A DNA stretch of 64,000 nt from an uncultured bacterium (GCA_937864225.1 CALMJK010000002.1:193916-257915); one strand, 5' to 3'; shown: positions 17,759-28,250, counted from the first letter of the stretch. Program-made: numbers and translations. Notes: generated from the sequence alone by a model not told the origin.

Positions 17759-18778
17759 TCACGCCGCGGGCTGCGCCGGTTCGTCGAATTCGTCCTCGAT
17801 GCGCCCGACCACCGCCTCGACCAGGTCCTCGAGCGTGACCAAGCCGAGCGGCGCGCCGGCGCGGTCCACCACGACGGCGAGTTGTTGCCGCTGCCAACGC
17901 AGTTCCTCGAACAGCTCGTAGGGCAGCATCCCCTCGTCCACCAGCAGGCAGGTCCGCAAGAGCGCGCCCGGCACGGCGGCCTGCGCTGGGAACAACAGAT
18001 CGCGCGCCAAGATCCAGCCGGCCAGCCCCCCGGCGGCGGTCAGGACCGGCAACCTGCTGTAGCCGGAGCGCGCGGCCACGGCCACCGCCTCGTCGCGGCT
18101 CGCCTCGGCCCGGATGGCCACGACCTCGGCCAGCGGCGTCATGATCTCACGCACCCCCACGTGGGCCAGCGCGAGGAAACGCCCCAACACCGCCGCGAAA
18201 CGCTCGTCCTGGCCGGCGAGCTCGGGGTGGGCGAGCAGCAACGCGGCCACCGTCTCGCGGCCCAGCACGGTGTTGCCGGACGCCGCGCCTCCCGGTAGCA
18301 GGCGCCGCAGGAGCCCGGTCCAGTTCCGCAGCGCCCAGCGCGCGGGCCAGAGCAGGAGCATGAAGGCCCGCACCACGGGGGTGACCAGGAGCATCGCGCG
18401 CTCGGGGTACTCGCGGAACACCACCTTCGGCAAGATCTCGCCCGGCCCGATCACGAGCAGCGCCACGACCAACAGGGCCAGCCACTGCCCGGTCGCGCCC
18501 AGCCAGGCCCCCAGGGCGGTGGTCCAGACGGCGCTCAGAGCGACGTTGACCAGGTTGTTGCCGATCAGGAACGTCATGATGGTGTCCTCGACGCGCCCGA
18601 GCAGATCCTCGAGGGGAGCGAGATGGCGGACCCGGCCGCGCCGCGCCAAGTGGCGCAGGCGGATCCGGCTGACGCTCATCACGCCCGTCTCGGCGCCGGC
18701 GAAGAACGCGCTGCCGGCGAGGCAGACGAGCGTGACCAGCGCCACCGTGCCCCAGCCTGGCGCCCCGGCGCCGTTCAC
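17759..18778 (-). CDS. CNNM/CBS-pair transporter-like membrane protein (HlyC/CorC family), second copy
   Basis: 339 residues. The N-terminal CNNM transmembrane domain has membrane segments near residues 8-26, 70-90 and 95-110 and the typical AETGVMSVSRIRLRHLA and IGNNLVNVALSA segments. A cytoplasmic CBS pair follows (VREIMTPLAEVV and LGLVTLEDLVEAVVG). Family members are implicated in magnesium or cobalt transport. The GTG start overlaps the stop of the first copy (GTGA, 18775-18778). It lacks the usual C-terminal CorC/HlyC domain, ending soon after the CBS pair. Confidence 0.86.
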   Translation of the reverse strand: MNGAGAPGWGTVALVTLVCLAGSAFFAGAETGVMSVSRIRLRHLARRGRVRHLAPLEDLLGRVEDTIMTFLIGNNLVNVALSAVWTTALGAWLGATGQWLALLVVALLVIGPGEILPKVVFREYPERAMLLVTPVVRAFMLLLWPARWALRNWTGLLRRLLPGGAASGNTVLGRETVAALLLAHPELAGQDERFAAVLGRFLALAHVGVREIMTPLAEVVAIRAEASRDEAVAVAARSGYSRLPVLTAAGGLAGWILARDLLFPAQAAVPGALLRTCLLVDEGMLPYELFEELRWQRQQLAVVVDRAGAPLGLVTLEDLVEAVVGRIEDEFDEPAQPAA

Positions 18779-20019
18779 GGCCGCCCCCCTTCGCCGGCGC
18801 GCGTGACGGTCACGCGCACGCGCGCCACGCCCGCGCCCTGCATGGCCGCCACGGTCAGGCGTGCGCCGCCCTCCTCGATCCGGTCGCCGCGCCGGGGGAT
18901 GCGCCCCAGCCGCGCCATGATCAGGCCCGCGACCGTCACGTAGTCGCGCGCCGGTTCGAGCGTCGTGCCGCACGTCTCGTTCAACGCGCGCAGATCGACG
19001 CGGCCGGACGCGATCCAGACCCTTTCACCCAGGGGAAAAATCTCCGGCTCCTGGCGATCCGATTCGCTTCCGAACGGCCCCGTCAGCGCCTGCAGGCAGT
19101 CGTCGAGCGTGACCAGCCCGGTGAAATCGCCGTGCTCGTCCACGACCATGGCCATGTGAGCGCCGCCCGTGCGCAACTCCGCCAGCAGCGCCGAGACCTC
19201 CTTGCTCTCCGGCACGAAGAGCGCGGGTCGCAGGCCGGCGCGCAACGGCTGCCCGCCCCCTTCGCGCCCGAGCAGATCCTTCAGGTGGAAGAATCCGATC
19301 GGGTTGTTCCGCTCCGGCGCCATCGCCGGGTAGCGGTTGAAACCGCTGGCCCGGGCGATCTGCAGCACCTCGTCGAGCGTCGCGTCCACGCGCAGGCCGA
19401 CGACGTCCGGGCGCGGCGTCATGATCTGCCAGGCCTGCAGGCTCTGCAGCACGAGCAGTCGGGACAGGAACCGCCCCTCGGTCTCGTTCAGGGCGCCCTC
19501 GTCGACGGCCAGGTCGCAAGCGGTCTCGAGTTCAGGGGCCGTGAGCGGGCGCGAGCCCGGGCCGATCCCCGGCAGAAGCTCCAGCAGGCGCGCGTTGCCG
19601 CGCGCCACGACGCCGACCAGCGGTTGCGTCAGGCGCAGCCAGCCCGCCAGCGCCGGGCGCAAGAGGAGCGCCAACCGCCGGCGGTAGCGCAACGCCAGCA
19701 CCTTCGGCGTGATCTCGCCCAGCAACAGCAGCGCGAGCGTGATGACCGGCACCGCGACCGCGACGCCCGCGGGCCCCAGGCGGCGCACGAGCATGCCGGT
19801 CCCCACGACGCCGGCCGCTGTGTTCACGAGCAGATTGCCGATCAGCAGCGCCGGCAGCAAGCGTTGCGGCTGCTGCACGAGCGCGACGACCAGGCGCCCG
19901 GCGCCGCCCTGATTCGCCAGGGCGGCCAGTTCGGAATGTCGCAGGGAGAAGAAGGCGGTCTCGCAGCCGGAGAAGAAGGCCGACAAGGCCAGCAGCACCA
20001 CCAGCAGCACAATCTCCAC
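18775..20019 (-). CDS. CNNM/CBS-pair transporter-like membrane protein (HlyC/CorC family), first copy
   Basis: 414 residues from a GTG at 20019. The frame is open to 20088, but a convincing promoter at 20060-20088 lies inside that extension, so the later start is preferred. CNNM domain: membrane segments at the extreme N-terminus (VEIVLLVVLLALSAFFSGCE), IGNLLVNTAAGVVGTG and a leucine-rich third helix. It is followed by a CBS pair (QIMTPRPDVVGLR, FTGLVTLDDCLQAL) and a CorC_HlyC-type C-terminal domain (ASGRVDLRALNET...). Probably works with the coupled second copy in ion transport or sensing; substrate unknown. Confidence 0.88.
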   Translation of the reverse strand: MEIVLLVVLLALSAFFSGCETAFFSLRHSELAALANQGGAGRLVVALVQQPQRLLPALLIGNLLVNTAAGVVGTGMLVRRLGPAGVAVAVPVITLALLLLGEITPKVLALRYRRRLALLLRPALAGWLRLTQPLVGVVARGNARLLELLPGIGPGSRPLTAPELETACDLAVDEGALNETEGRFLSRLLVLQSLQAWQIMTPRPDVVGLRVDATLDEVLQIARASGFNRYPAMAPERNNPIGFFHLKDLLGREGGGQPLRAGLRPALFVPESKEVSALLAELRTGGAHMAMVVDEHGDFTGLVTLDDCLQALTGPFGSESDRQEPEIFPLGERVWIASGRVDLRALNETCGTTLEPARDYVTVAGLIMARLGRIPRRGDRIEEGGARLTVAAMQGAGVARVRVTVTRAGEGGRP

Positions 20020-20059
20020 GATGGCAGACAGCCTTTCCGCGTTCAGCGCTGTGCGCCGC

Positions 20060-20088
20060 AGGATAGCCCGTCGCTTGACACCCTGCAA
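20060..20088 (-). promoter_or_regulatory. Putative promoter of the CNNM operon
   Basis: Minus strand TTGCAG (20088-20083), 17 bases, TATCCT (20065-20060). It overlaps the oppositely directed GT9 promoter, so the two transcription units may compete for polymerase. Confidence 0.55.
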
Positions 20089-20104
20089 GCGCGCGCCCTA
20101 GGAT
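20075..20104 (+). promoter_or_regulatory. Putative promoter of the GT9-waaA unit
   Basis: TTGACA (20075-20080), 18 bases, TAGGAT (20099-20104). Perfect -35 hexamer; 78 bases before the GT9 start. It shares sequence with the divergent CNNM promoter. Confidence 0.55.
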
Positions 20105-20181
20105 GGCGCGGCCCGTCTCCGACGCCGGATCCGGCGCCGGCGCGGACGCCGCCGCGCGCGGCGTCTCTGGAAGGATGCGCG

Positions 20182-21252
20182 TTGACGCGCGTGCTGGTCA
20201 TCCGTTTCGGCTCGCTGGGCGACCTGTGCCTGCTCGCCTGGCCCTTGGCGGGCCTGGCGGGCCGCGTCGCCGGCCGCCCCCACGTCACGGTCGCCGTGAA
20301 GGCGGCCCACGCCCCGTTGCTGGCCGGCGCCCCCGGCGTGGACGAAGTGGCCGCGCTGCGCGGCGCGGGTCTCGCCGCGCTGCGCGAGCTGGCCGGCGAA
20401 CTGGGACGCCAACGCTTCGACCTCGTCCTCGACGCGCACGGCGTCCTGCGCAGCCATCTGCTCTGCTTGCTGCTCGGACGCCGACCCGCGGCTCGCATCG
20501 CCAAGGACACGGCGGCGCGACTGGCGCTGCTGCGCGCGCGCCGGCGCGGAACGTGCGGCGCCGCGCCGCCGTCCGCCGCGCTCGGCCGCACGATGCTGCA
20601 GCGCCTGGACGAAGTGTTCGCGCCGCTGGCGGTCGCGGCGCCTGGCGCCGCGCTCCTGCAAGCGGGAGGCGCGCCGCTGCGCCCTGTGCCGGCCGCCGCC
20701 GCCGCGCGACCGCGCCGCCTGGGCCTCGTCCCGGGCGCCCGCTGGGACGCGAAGCGCTGGCCCGACGCGCACTGGGCGGCGCTGCTGCGCGACTTCCGCG
20801 CGCGCGCCGACGCGCCGGTGGAAATCTTCGTGGGCGAGCAAGAGCGCGCGTGGTTCCCCGGCGGGGCCTTGGCCCGCGCCGCCGGCGAACTGCCCGACGT
20901 GACGGTGAGCGCCGGGCTGCCGCTGCCGGCGCTCGCCGCGCGGCTGGCGTCCTGCCGCGTGGTGGTCACCAACGACAGCGGCCTGTTGCACCTGTCCGAG
21001 GCCGCCGGCACGCCCGTGCTGGCGCTGTTCGGCCCGACGGTGCGGGCGTTCGGCTATTTCCCGCTGCTGCCGGGCAGCCGGGTCCTCGAGATCGCGCTCG
21101 ACTGCCGCCCCTGTTCCCGCAACGGCCGCCGCCCCTGCTGGCGCCGCGACTTGGCCTGTCTCGAGCGCATCGCCCCCTCCGACGCGCTCGCCGCGCTGCT
21201 CGCGATGCCGGCCTGGCGCGACGCGGAAACCCCGGAGTCAAGCCGTGCCTGA
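20182..21252 (+). CDS. Glycosyltransferase family 9 (heptosyltransferase-like)
   Basis: 356 residues from a TTG start (LTRVLVIRFGSLGDL) preceded by GGAAGGA. The N-terminal VIRFGSLGD, the C-terminal domain opening GLVPGARWDAKRWP and the nucleotide-sugar motif NDSGLLHLSEAAGTPVLALF are diagnostic of ADP-heptose:LPS heptosyltransferases. A cysteine cluster (CRPCSRNGRRPCW...C) typical of one GT9 subgroup follows. It probably adds heptose to the LPS inner core at the cytoplasmic face of the membrane. waaA starts eight bases before its stop, so the two act in the same pathway. Donor and acceptor specificity are not resolvable. Confidence 0.88.
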   Translation: MTRVLVIRFGSLGDLCLLAWPLAGLAGRVAGRPHVTVAVKAAHAPLLAGAPGVDEVAALRGAGLAALRELAGELGRQRFDLVLDAHGVLRSHLLCLLLGRRPAARIAKDTAARLALLRARRRGTCGAAPPSAALGRTMLQRLDEVFAPLAVAAPGAALLQAGGAPLRPVPAAAAARPRRLGLVPGARWDAKRWPDAHWAALLRDFRARADAPVEIFVGEQERAWFPGGALARAAGELPDVTVSAGLPLPALAARLASCRVVVTNDSGLLHLSEAAGTPVLALFGPTVRAFGYFPLLPGSRVLEIALDCRPCSRNGRRPCWRRDLACLERIAPSDALAALLAMPAWRDAETPESSRA

Positions 21253-22543
21253 CGGACCGCGACCATCTCGCCTGCTGGCCCTCTACCGCGCCTGGAGCCC
21301 GGCCGGCGCGGCGCTGCTGCCGCTGGCGCGGCCCTTCTCGGCCAAGCTGCGCGCCGGTCTGGACGGCCGGCGCGGCCTGTTCGCGCGGGCGGCGGCGACG
21401 GCGCCGCTCCTGGAGGGTTGCGTCTGGTTCCACGCCTCGTCCGTGGGCGAATACGAGCAGGCGCGGCCCGTGATCGCGGCGCTGCGCGCGCAACCCGGGG
21501 CGCCGCCGATCGCCGTGACACACTTCTCTCCTTCCGGCTATCATTATGGGCTACGCCGGCCGTGCGGCGACCATCACGACTACCTGCCGCTGGACACCCC
21601 GCGCGCGGCGGCCTGCCTGCTCGATCTCTGGCGCCCGCGCGCGCTCGTGTTCGTGAAATTCGATTGCTGGCCCAATCTCGTGCTGGCCGCCCGCGCCCGC
21701 GGCGTGCCCGTGCTGCTGGCGGCGGGCACGCTGCAGCCGCGCTCGGCCCGGCTGCGGAGCGGGCTGCGTCCCTTCTTTCGCGCGCTGTTCGACCGCTTCA
21801 CCGCCCTGGGCGTCTGCACGGACGGCGATCGCCAGCGTTTCGTGAACGGACTCGGGATCGCGACCGACGTCACCGTCACCGGCGACACGCGCGCCGATCA
21901 GGTCATCCGGCGCTGGGAAGCGTCCGCCGGCGGACCCGCCGCCCGGCGCCTGTCCAGCTTGGGCCGGCGCCGCCTGGTGCTGGGCAGCACCTGGCCGCGC
22001 GACGAGGCGCTGTGGCTGCCCGTCCTGCCCGCCCTGACCGAGCGTTTTGAGGACTTGCGCGTCGTCGTCGCGCCGCATGAGCCCGAGCCGCGGCGCGTCG
22101 CCGACCTGGCGCGAGGCTTGACCCGCCGTGGCCTGGCGGCCGTGCGGCTCTCCGAGGTGCTGCCGCGGGACGACGATGTCGGCGCCGGGACCTGCGTGAT
22201 CGTCGACTCGGTCGGCCTGCTGGCCGAGATCTACCACGCCGGCACGCTCGCCTATGTCGGCGGCAGCTTCACCACCGGCGTGCACAACACGCTGGAGCCG
22301 GCCGTGGCCTCGCTGCCCGTGCTCTTCGGCCCCGTCATCCACAATGCGGTCGAGGCGGGCTCGCTGGTGGACGGGGGCGCGGGGTTCGTGGTGCGCCGGC
22401 CGGCCGAGGCGCTGGCGGCGGCGGCCGCGCTGCTGGCGCAACCGGACCGGCTGGCGGCCGCCGGCGCGGCCGCGCGGGAGGTGGTGTTGGCCCAGCGTGG
22501 CGCGACCGAGAAAACAGTGGCCCTCATCCAGGGGTGCCTGTAA
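21245..22543 (+). CDS. waaA: 3-deoxy-D-manno-octulosonic acid (Kdo) transferase
   Basis: 432 residues, GTG start overlapping the GT9 gene. It matches the WaaA/KdtA family: FHASSVGEYEQARPVI in the acceptor domain, TVTGDTRADQV between domains, LGSTWPRDE opening the donor domain and GGSFTTGVHNTLEPA near the C-terminus. WaaA transfers Kdo from CMP-Kdo to lipid A precursor at the inner membrane, so this organism makes an LPS-type outer membrane. An N-terminal membrane anchor is only weakly hydrophobic here. Confidence 0.93.
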   Translation: MPDGPRPSRLLALYRAWSPAGAALLPLARPFSAKLRAGLDGRRGLFARAAATAPLLEGCVWFHASSVGEYEQARPVIAALRAQPGAPPIAVTHFSPSGYHYGLRRPCGDHHDYLPLDTPRAAACLLDLWRPRALVFVKFDCWPNLVLAARARGVPVLLAAGTLQPRSARLRSGLRPFFRALFDRFTALGVCTDGDRQRFVNGLGIATDVTVTGDTRADQVIRRWEASAGGPAARRLSSLGRRRLVLGSTWPRDEALWLPVLPALTERFEDLRVVVAPHEPEPRRVADLARGLTRRGLAAVRLSEVLPRDDDVGAGTCVIVDSVGLLAEIYHAGTLAYVGGSFTTGVHNTLEPAVASLPVLFGPVIHNAVEAGSLVDGGAGFVVRRPAEALAAAAALLAQPDRLAAAGAAAREVVLAQRGATEKTVALIQGCL

Positions 22544-22590
22544 CTTGCCGCCCTGACCCCTGTTCCGGGGCCGATCGCCGAGGAGACGCC

Positions 22591-23565
22591 GTGCGCCCGC
22601 GGACCGCCGCCAGCCTCTCGCCGCCCCAGTCTGCCGAGCCCCCGGAGACGACCGCGACAGGCGCGACCCCCCGTTGGCGTATGCCGTACGCCGCGCGGCC
22701 GCGCTTCATCCAGCTCGAGACCGTCACGGCCTGCCCGGCCAAGTGCCCCTTCTGCCCCCAGCACGAGATCCGCCGCGACCCGCCCCGCATGCCGGACGAT
22801 ACCTGGCGCCGGATCGTGGACCAGACGCGCGGGTGGGGCGTCACCTACCGCCCGTTCCTCACCAACGAGCCGCTGGTCGACCGGCGGCAGGTGGAGATCA
22901 CGCGGTTCATCAAGGCCAACGACTCCACGGCGCGCGTCGAATACAACACCAACGGCCTGCTGCTCACGGAGCGGCTCGGCCGCGCGCTGCTGGAGGCGGG
23001 CGTCGACATCATGCGCTTCTCGATCGATGGCTTCTCGCCCCAGACCTACGGCCCCTCGCGAGTCGGGCTCGACTACGAGCAGGTGAAGGCCAACACGACC
23101 CGCTTCCTGGAGATCTGGGACCGCGAAGGATACCGCGACCGGACGTTCACCGAGGTGCGGATGATCGAGGTGCCGGAGAACCGGCACGAGGTGCCCGCCT
23201 ATCGCCAGTACTGGGGGCCGCGCTGCACGGAGGTCGTCGTCACGCAGCTCTACCAGTGGCCGTGGACCGGCCAGCGGCGCGAGGACGTCGTGCCCAAGCC
23301 GTGCCTGAAGGTGTTGGACGAGATGTTCTTCTACACCGACGGGAAGGCCACCCTCTGTTGCTGGGACGTGCACGGGCGAGCGATCGTCGGGGACGTCCGC
23401 GAGCAGAGCGTGCAGGAGATCTGGGACGGCTGGGTGGCGCGGCAGTTGCGGTCCCTGCTCGACGACGGCCGGCGCGACCTGATCACGCTCTGTTCCCGCT
23501 GCAACGCCTACGCCGGCTTCGATTTCACGCCTTTTCGACGCGACGACGCCGAGCGAGACGCCTGA
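22591..23565 (+). CDS. Radical SAM/SPASM-type protein of unknown substrate
   Basis: 324 residues from a GTG with a GAGGAGA site. The radical SAM cluster motif CPAKCPFC lies near residue 50, with MRFSIDGFSPQTY later in the barrel. The C-terminal region carries KPCLKVLDEMFF, ATLCCWDV and a final CSRCNAY, the pattern of a SPASM auxiliary cluster domain. SPASM enzymes modify peptides, proteins, sugars or aldehydes; relatives in surface-polysaccharide loci exist. It lies 47 bases after waaA and is convergent with queC, so linkage to LPS or glycan modification is plausible but unproven. No precursor peptide is visible nearby. Confidence 0.8.
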   Translation: MRPRTAASLSPPQSAEPPETTATGATPRWRMPYAARPRFIQLETVTACPAKCPFCPQHEIRRDPPRMPDDTWRRIVDQTRGWGVTYRPFLTNEPLVDRRQVEITRFIKANDSTARVEYNTNGLLLTERLGRALLEAGVDIMRFSIDGFSPQTYGPSRVGLDYEQVKANTTRFLEIWDREGYRDRTFTEVRMIEVPENRHEVPAYRQYWGPRCTEVVVTQLYQWPWTGQRREDVVPKPCLKVLDEMFFYTDGKATLCCWDVHGRAIVGDVREQSVQEIWDGWVARQLRSLLDDGRRDLITLCSRCNAYAGFDFTPFRRDDAERDA

Positions 23566-23578
23566 GCCGCGCCGAGCC

Positions 23579-24271
23579 TCAGTCAGCCTCCGCCCGCGGC
23601 GCGTAGGGGATGGCATCCTCGACGCCCGCCTGCGCGAAGCCGCGCCGTCTCAGCCGACAGCTCTCGCAGCGTCCGCACGCCTGCCGCTCCTCGACGTAGC
23701 ACGACCAGGTCAGGTGCAGCGGCGCGCCGAGTTCCACGCCCCGGCGCACGATCTGCGCCTTGGTCAACCGAATCAGCGGCGTGCGCAGTTCGATGCCGGC
23801 GCCGGGGCGGGTCCCCGCCCGCACGGCGGCCTGGAAACAGTCGTAGAACTCCTGGCGACAATCCGGATAGCCGCTCCCGTCTTCCTCCACGGCGCCGATG
23901 AACACGGCGCGCGCGCCCAGCACTTCCGCCCACGAGACACCCATCGCCAGCAGGTGGGCGTTTCGAAACGGCACGTAGGTGGAGGGAACGCGGCCGGGGA
24001 CGGGCCAGCCCTGCTCCACCGCGCGCGAAGCGTCGGTCAGGCTCGAGCCGCCGATCGCGCGCAGGTTGTCGAGGGTCGTCACCAGCCGGCGGGTCACGCC
24101 ATAATGAGCGGCGATCGCCTGGAAGGCGCTGAGCTCGCGGGCCGCAGTGCGCTGGCCGTAGCTCGCGTGCAGGAGCGCGGGCGTGAATTCCCGGACCGCC
24201 TCCGCCAGACACACGCACGAGTCCATGCCGCCGCTGGCGAGCACCACCGCGACGGGCCGTGCTTGTGGCAT
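23579..24271 (-). CDS. queC: 7-cyano-7-deazaguanine (preQ0) synthase
   Basis: 230 residues. The ATP-pyrophosphatase P-loop LASGGMDS is at the N-terminus, the substrate-region motif STYVPFRNAHLLAMG is intact, and the zinc-binding cysteines are CYVEERQACGRCESC. QueC converts CDG to preQ0 using ATP and ammonia, feeding queuosine synthesis. It lies 30 bases after queE, so the two act consecutively. queD and queF are not in this window. Confidence 0.95.
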   Translation of the reverse strand: MPQARPVAVVLASGGMDSCVCLAEAVREFTPALLHASYGQRTAARELSAFQAIAAHYGVTRRLVTTLDNLRAIGGSSLTDASRAVEQGWPVPGRVPSTYVPFRNAHLLAMGVSWAEVLGARAVFIGAVEEDGSGYPDCRQEFYDCFQAAVRAGTRPGAGIELRTPLIRLTKAQIVRRGVELGAPLHLTWSCYVEERQACGRCESCRLRRRGFAQAGVEDAIPYAPRAEAD

Positions 24272-24301
24272 GTCGTCTCCCTCCCGGTCCCGCGCGGGCG
24301 G

Positions 24302-24952
24302 TCAAATGCCGCGGTCTCGCTCGGGCCAGATCCATTTGTGCAATTGCAGCTGCAATCGGACGTCGAGGCCATCCTCCAGAATCCACGCGGCGAGCTGGCG
24401 CGGCGCGAGGATGGGCACGGCCGGCGAAAGCGCCAGGCTGGGCGCCGGCGGCAACCGCCCCGCGCGCGTCAAATCCCGCGCCCATTCGTAATCGACGCGG
24501 TCGGCGCAGACCACCTTCAGCTCGTCGCCGGCGCCCAGCCGCGCGATGCCGGCCCAGTCGATGACGTCCGGGGGGAGTCCGCTGCCCGGCGCCTTCAGGT
24601 CCACGACTCGGCGCACGCCGGCCGGCACGGCAGCCAGGCCCGCGGTGCCCAGCGTGCCGCTCGTCTCCAGCACCACGCGGTAACCCGCCCGTCGTAGGCG
24701 CGACAGCAGCTCGGGAGCATCCGCCTGCAGGAGCGGCTCGCCGCCGGTCACCAGCACGGTGGGGCAGGCGAGGGCGGCGACGCGCGCGCACAGCGTGGCG
24801 ACATCGAACGCCTCCCCGCCCTCGAACGCGTGCGCCGAGTCGCACCAGGCGCAGCGCCGGTGGCAGCCGGTCAGGCGCACGATCACGCACGGTCGGCCGC
24901 TGTCGAGCGACTCGCCCAGAATGGTGCGGTAGATCTCGCTCACGATCACCAT
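24302..24952 (-). CDS. queE: 7-carboxy-7-deazaguanine synthase (radical SAM)
   Basis: 216 residues, the compact QueE size. The radical SAM motif is CHRRCAWCDS (Cys30, Cys34, Cys37), preceded by SEIYRTILGES and followed by VTGGEPLLQ, both family signatures. It rearranges 6-carboxytetrahydropterin to CDG, the substrate of QueC. It is the first gene of the queEC unit and is transcribed away from the lipoprotein gene at 25051. Confidence 0.95.
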   Translation of the reverse strand: MVIVSEIYRTILGESLDSGRPCVIVRLTGCHRRCAWCDSAHAFEGGEAFDVATLCARVAALACPTVLVTGGEPLLQADAPELLSRLRRAGYRVVLETSGTLGTAGLAAVPAGVRRVVDLKAPGSGLPPDVIDWAGIARLGAGDELKVVCADRVDYEWARDLTRAGRLPPAPSLALSPAVPILAPRQLAAWILEDGLDVRLQLQLHKWIWPERDRGI

Positions 24953-24979
24953 GCCGCCCCTCCTCGACCCGGCGCCGCT

Positions 24980-25008
24980 TTGGCCGTTCCACCTCTGTAT
25001 GTTATCTT
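24980..25008 (+). promoter_or_regulatory. Putative promoter upstream of the lipoprotein gene
   Basis: TTGGCC (24980-24985), 17 bases, TATCTT (25003-25008), in a locally AT-rich island between divergent genes. The same island reads TAACAT on the minus strand and might also serve queE. Confidence 0.35.
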
Positions 25009-25050
25009 TACACCTCTTCGATCCAGGCAGCCAACCCGGGAGTCCGTGCC

Positions 25051-26367
25051 GTGCGCAACATCAACGATGCCAGCGTCCCCCACCACGGAGTGTCCACCTC
25101 GCCGCGCCTGCCGGCGGCCGCGGCGTGTCTTCTCGCGGCGCTGATCGTCGGCGGCGCGGGCTGTGAGCGCCAGCGTGAATCGGCGCCAGCTCCCACCGGA
25201 TCGGCGGCGACGACCCGAGCCGCCGACACGGCGGGGGCAGCGTTCCAAAACTCTCCGTCGGCCACGCCGGGCGACTGCCGCGTCGAAACCGACCTGGGCG
25301 CGCTCGAGTCCTATTTCCGACTGGGCGCTCGCCTGGCCAAAGGCCACGACGTGTCGGAAGAGGACTTTCGGCGGCTGTCCGAGCTGCCGGCCTACGCGCG
25401 CCTCTTCGCCGCCATGAGTCCCCAGTTCCTCAACCCGGGCATTCTGCAGAACGTGACCCGTTATGCCTTCGCGGCCGAGAACGCGAAGGCGCCGGGTTCG
25501 AGCGGCCGCCATGGGCGCGAGCCCAAGCGACAGGACCTGAAGGACACGCTCGCCTGGTCGCGCGACAGGGCCGCGGACATCCAGGCCTTCGCGCAGGCCT
25601 TCGCCAGCGAGCGCGCGGCCTGTCGCGCCGTCGAGCGGCTTGCTGGCTACATGGACCCCTCGCGCCTGCCCGACACCTTGCGCGTCGCCTTTCTGATCGC
25701 CGGTCCCGATCTGCGCTGGCTGCGCGATGGAGTGGTCATCGACGGCGGCTTGGCCCTGGCGGCCGGGGCCGAGCAACTGCCCCGCCTGCTGGCCGCGCAG
25801 ATGTACCGCGCGCTCGCGCCACCCGTCGTGCCTTTGCCGCACCACGCCGGCCACGGCGAGGCCGCGGTCGCGGCCGCGTGCGAGATGCTGCGCTACGAAG
25901 GGGTGGTCGGCTGGCTCGAGGGCTATCCCGCCATGAGGTTCGATTCGTCGCATCCCCTGCTCGGTAAGAGAAACGCGCAGCAGGCCCGGTGGGCCTCCTA
26001 CGCGCAGGTCCTGATCACGGACATGGACAAGATGCTGGCGGGGTTGTTCGCCGACCGGACCCTGCTCGACGAGCACGGCTCGGGCATCGACGACCTGCTC
26101 CGCGGCAATGGCGGCTATGCGCCGCTCGGCTTCGCCATGGCCGCCCTGATCGCCACGCGCCTGGGCGAGGACCGGCTGCGCGCCGCCAGCAGCGACGCCG
26201 CGGCCTTCTTCCGCGCCTTCCAGGAAGCCGCCGCGAGCGAGGGCGGCGGCCGCGCCCTGCCGGATCAGCCCTGGCTCTTCCTCGGCTCGGTGCCCGCGCT
26301 GCAGCCCTTCTCGGAGCAGGTGTTCCCCGAACTCGCGCGCCTGCTGGCGCGCGGTGCCGGGCGCTGA
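25051..26367 (+). CDS. Lipoprotein, possible degenerate gluzincin-like protein
   Basis: 438 residues from a GTG start. A lipoprotein signal ends LIVGGAGC with the lipidated Cys38, then a Ser/Thr/Ala linker. The rest is an alpha-helical soluble domain I do not recognise confidently. The segment VIDGGLALAAGAEQLPRLLAAQMYRAL has the layout of the helix carrying HExxH in DUF2268/DUF5700-type putative zinc proteases, but both zinc ligands and the glutamate are absent (AAQMY), so protease activity is unlikely if the comparison is right. It is convergent with the M49-like peptidase gene, 29 bases away. Probably anchored in the periplasm or outer membrane; function unknown. Confidence 0.6.
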   Translation: MRNINDASVPHHGVSTSPRLPAAAACLLAALIVGGAGCERQRESAPAPTGSAATTRAADTAGAAFQNSPSATPGDCRVETDLGALESYFRLGARLAKGHDVSEEDFRRLSELPAYARLFAAMSPQFLNPGILQNVTRYAFAAENAKAPGSSGRHGREPKRQDLKDTLAWSRDRAADIQAFAQAFASERAACRAVERLAGYMDPSRLPDTLRVAFLIAGPDLRWLRDGVVIDGGLALAAGAEQLPRLLAAQMYRALAPPVVPLPHHAGHGEAAVAAACEMLRYEGVVGWLEGYPAMRFDSSHPLLGKRNAQQARWASYAQVLITDMDKMLAGLFADRTLLDEHGSGIDDLLRGNGGYAPLGFAMAALIATRLGEDRLRAASSDAAAFFRAFQEAAASEGGGRALPDQPWLFLGSVPALQPFSEQVFPELARLLARGAGR

Positions 26368-26396
26368 ACCGGGCCGCCGCGCGCGCGGGCGGCGGG

Positions 26397-28097
<1,701 letters not shown>

Positions 28098-28154
28098 GGC
28101 GCGACTCCTTGCGCTGCGAGCATCGAGGTGAACAGGATGGCCCCTGGCCCGTGC

Positions 28155-28184
28155 AATCTAGCACCGGCGCCGGGCCCGGCTCAA
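28155..28184 (-). promoter_or_regulatory. Putative promoter of the M49-like peptidase gene
   Basis: Minus strand TTGAGC (28184-28179), 18 bases, TAGATT (28160-28155), 58 bases before the ATG and just past the tRNA-Asp terminator. Confidence 0.5.
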
Positions 28185-28213
28185 GCCTGCGCCGCCCCAG
28201 ACGACCGGCCGTG

Positions 28214-28243
28214 AAAAGGCCCGTTCCCCGGAGAGAACGGGCC
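28214..28243 (-). terminator. Rho-independent terminator after tRNA-Asp
   Basis: Nine-pair stem GGCCCGTTC/GAACGGGCC with an eight-base loop, followed on the minus strand by TTTT. It separates the tRNA from the M49 gene. Confidence 0.8.
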
Positions 28244-28250
28244 ATGCGGA

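Noticed and set aside
28214..28243. Small coding frames across tRNA and hairpin regions (for example 28088-28366 plus strand)
   Set aside because: They read through tRNA-Asp and its terminator; the tRNA explains the sequence.
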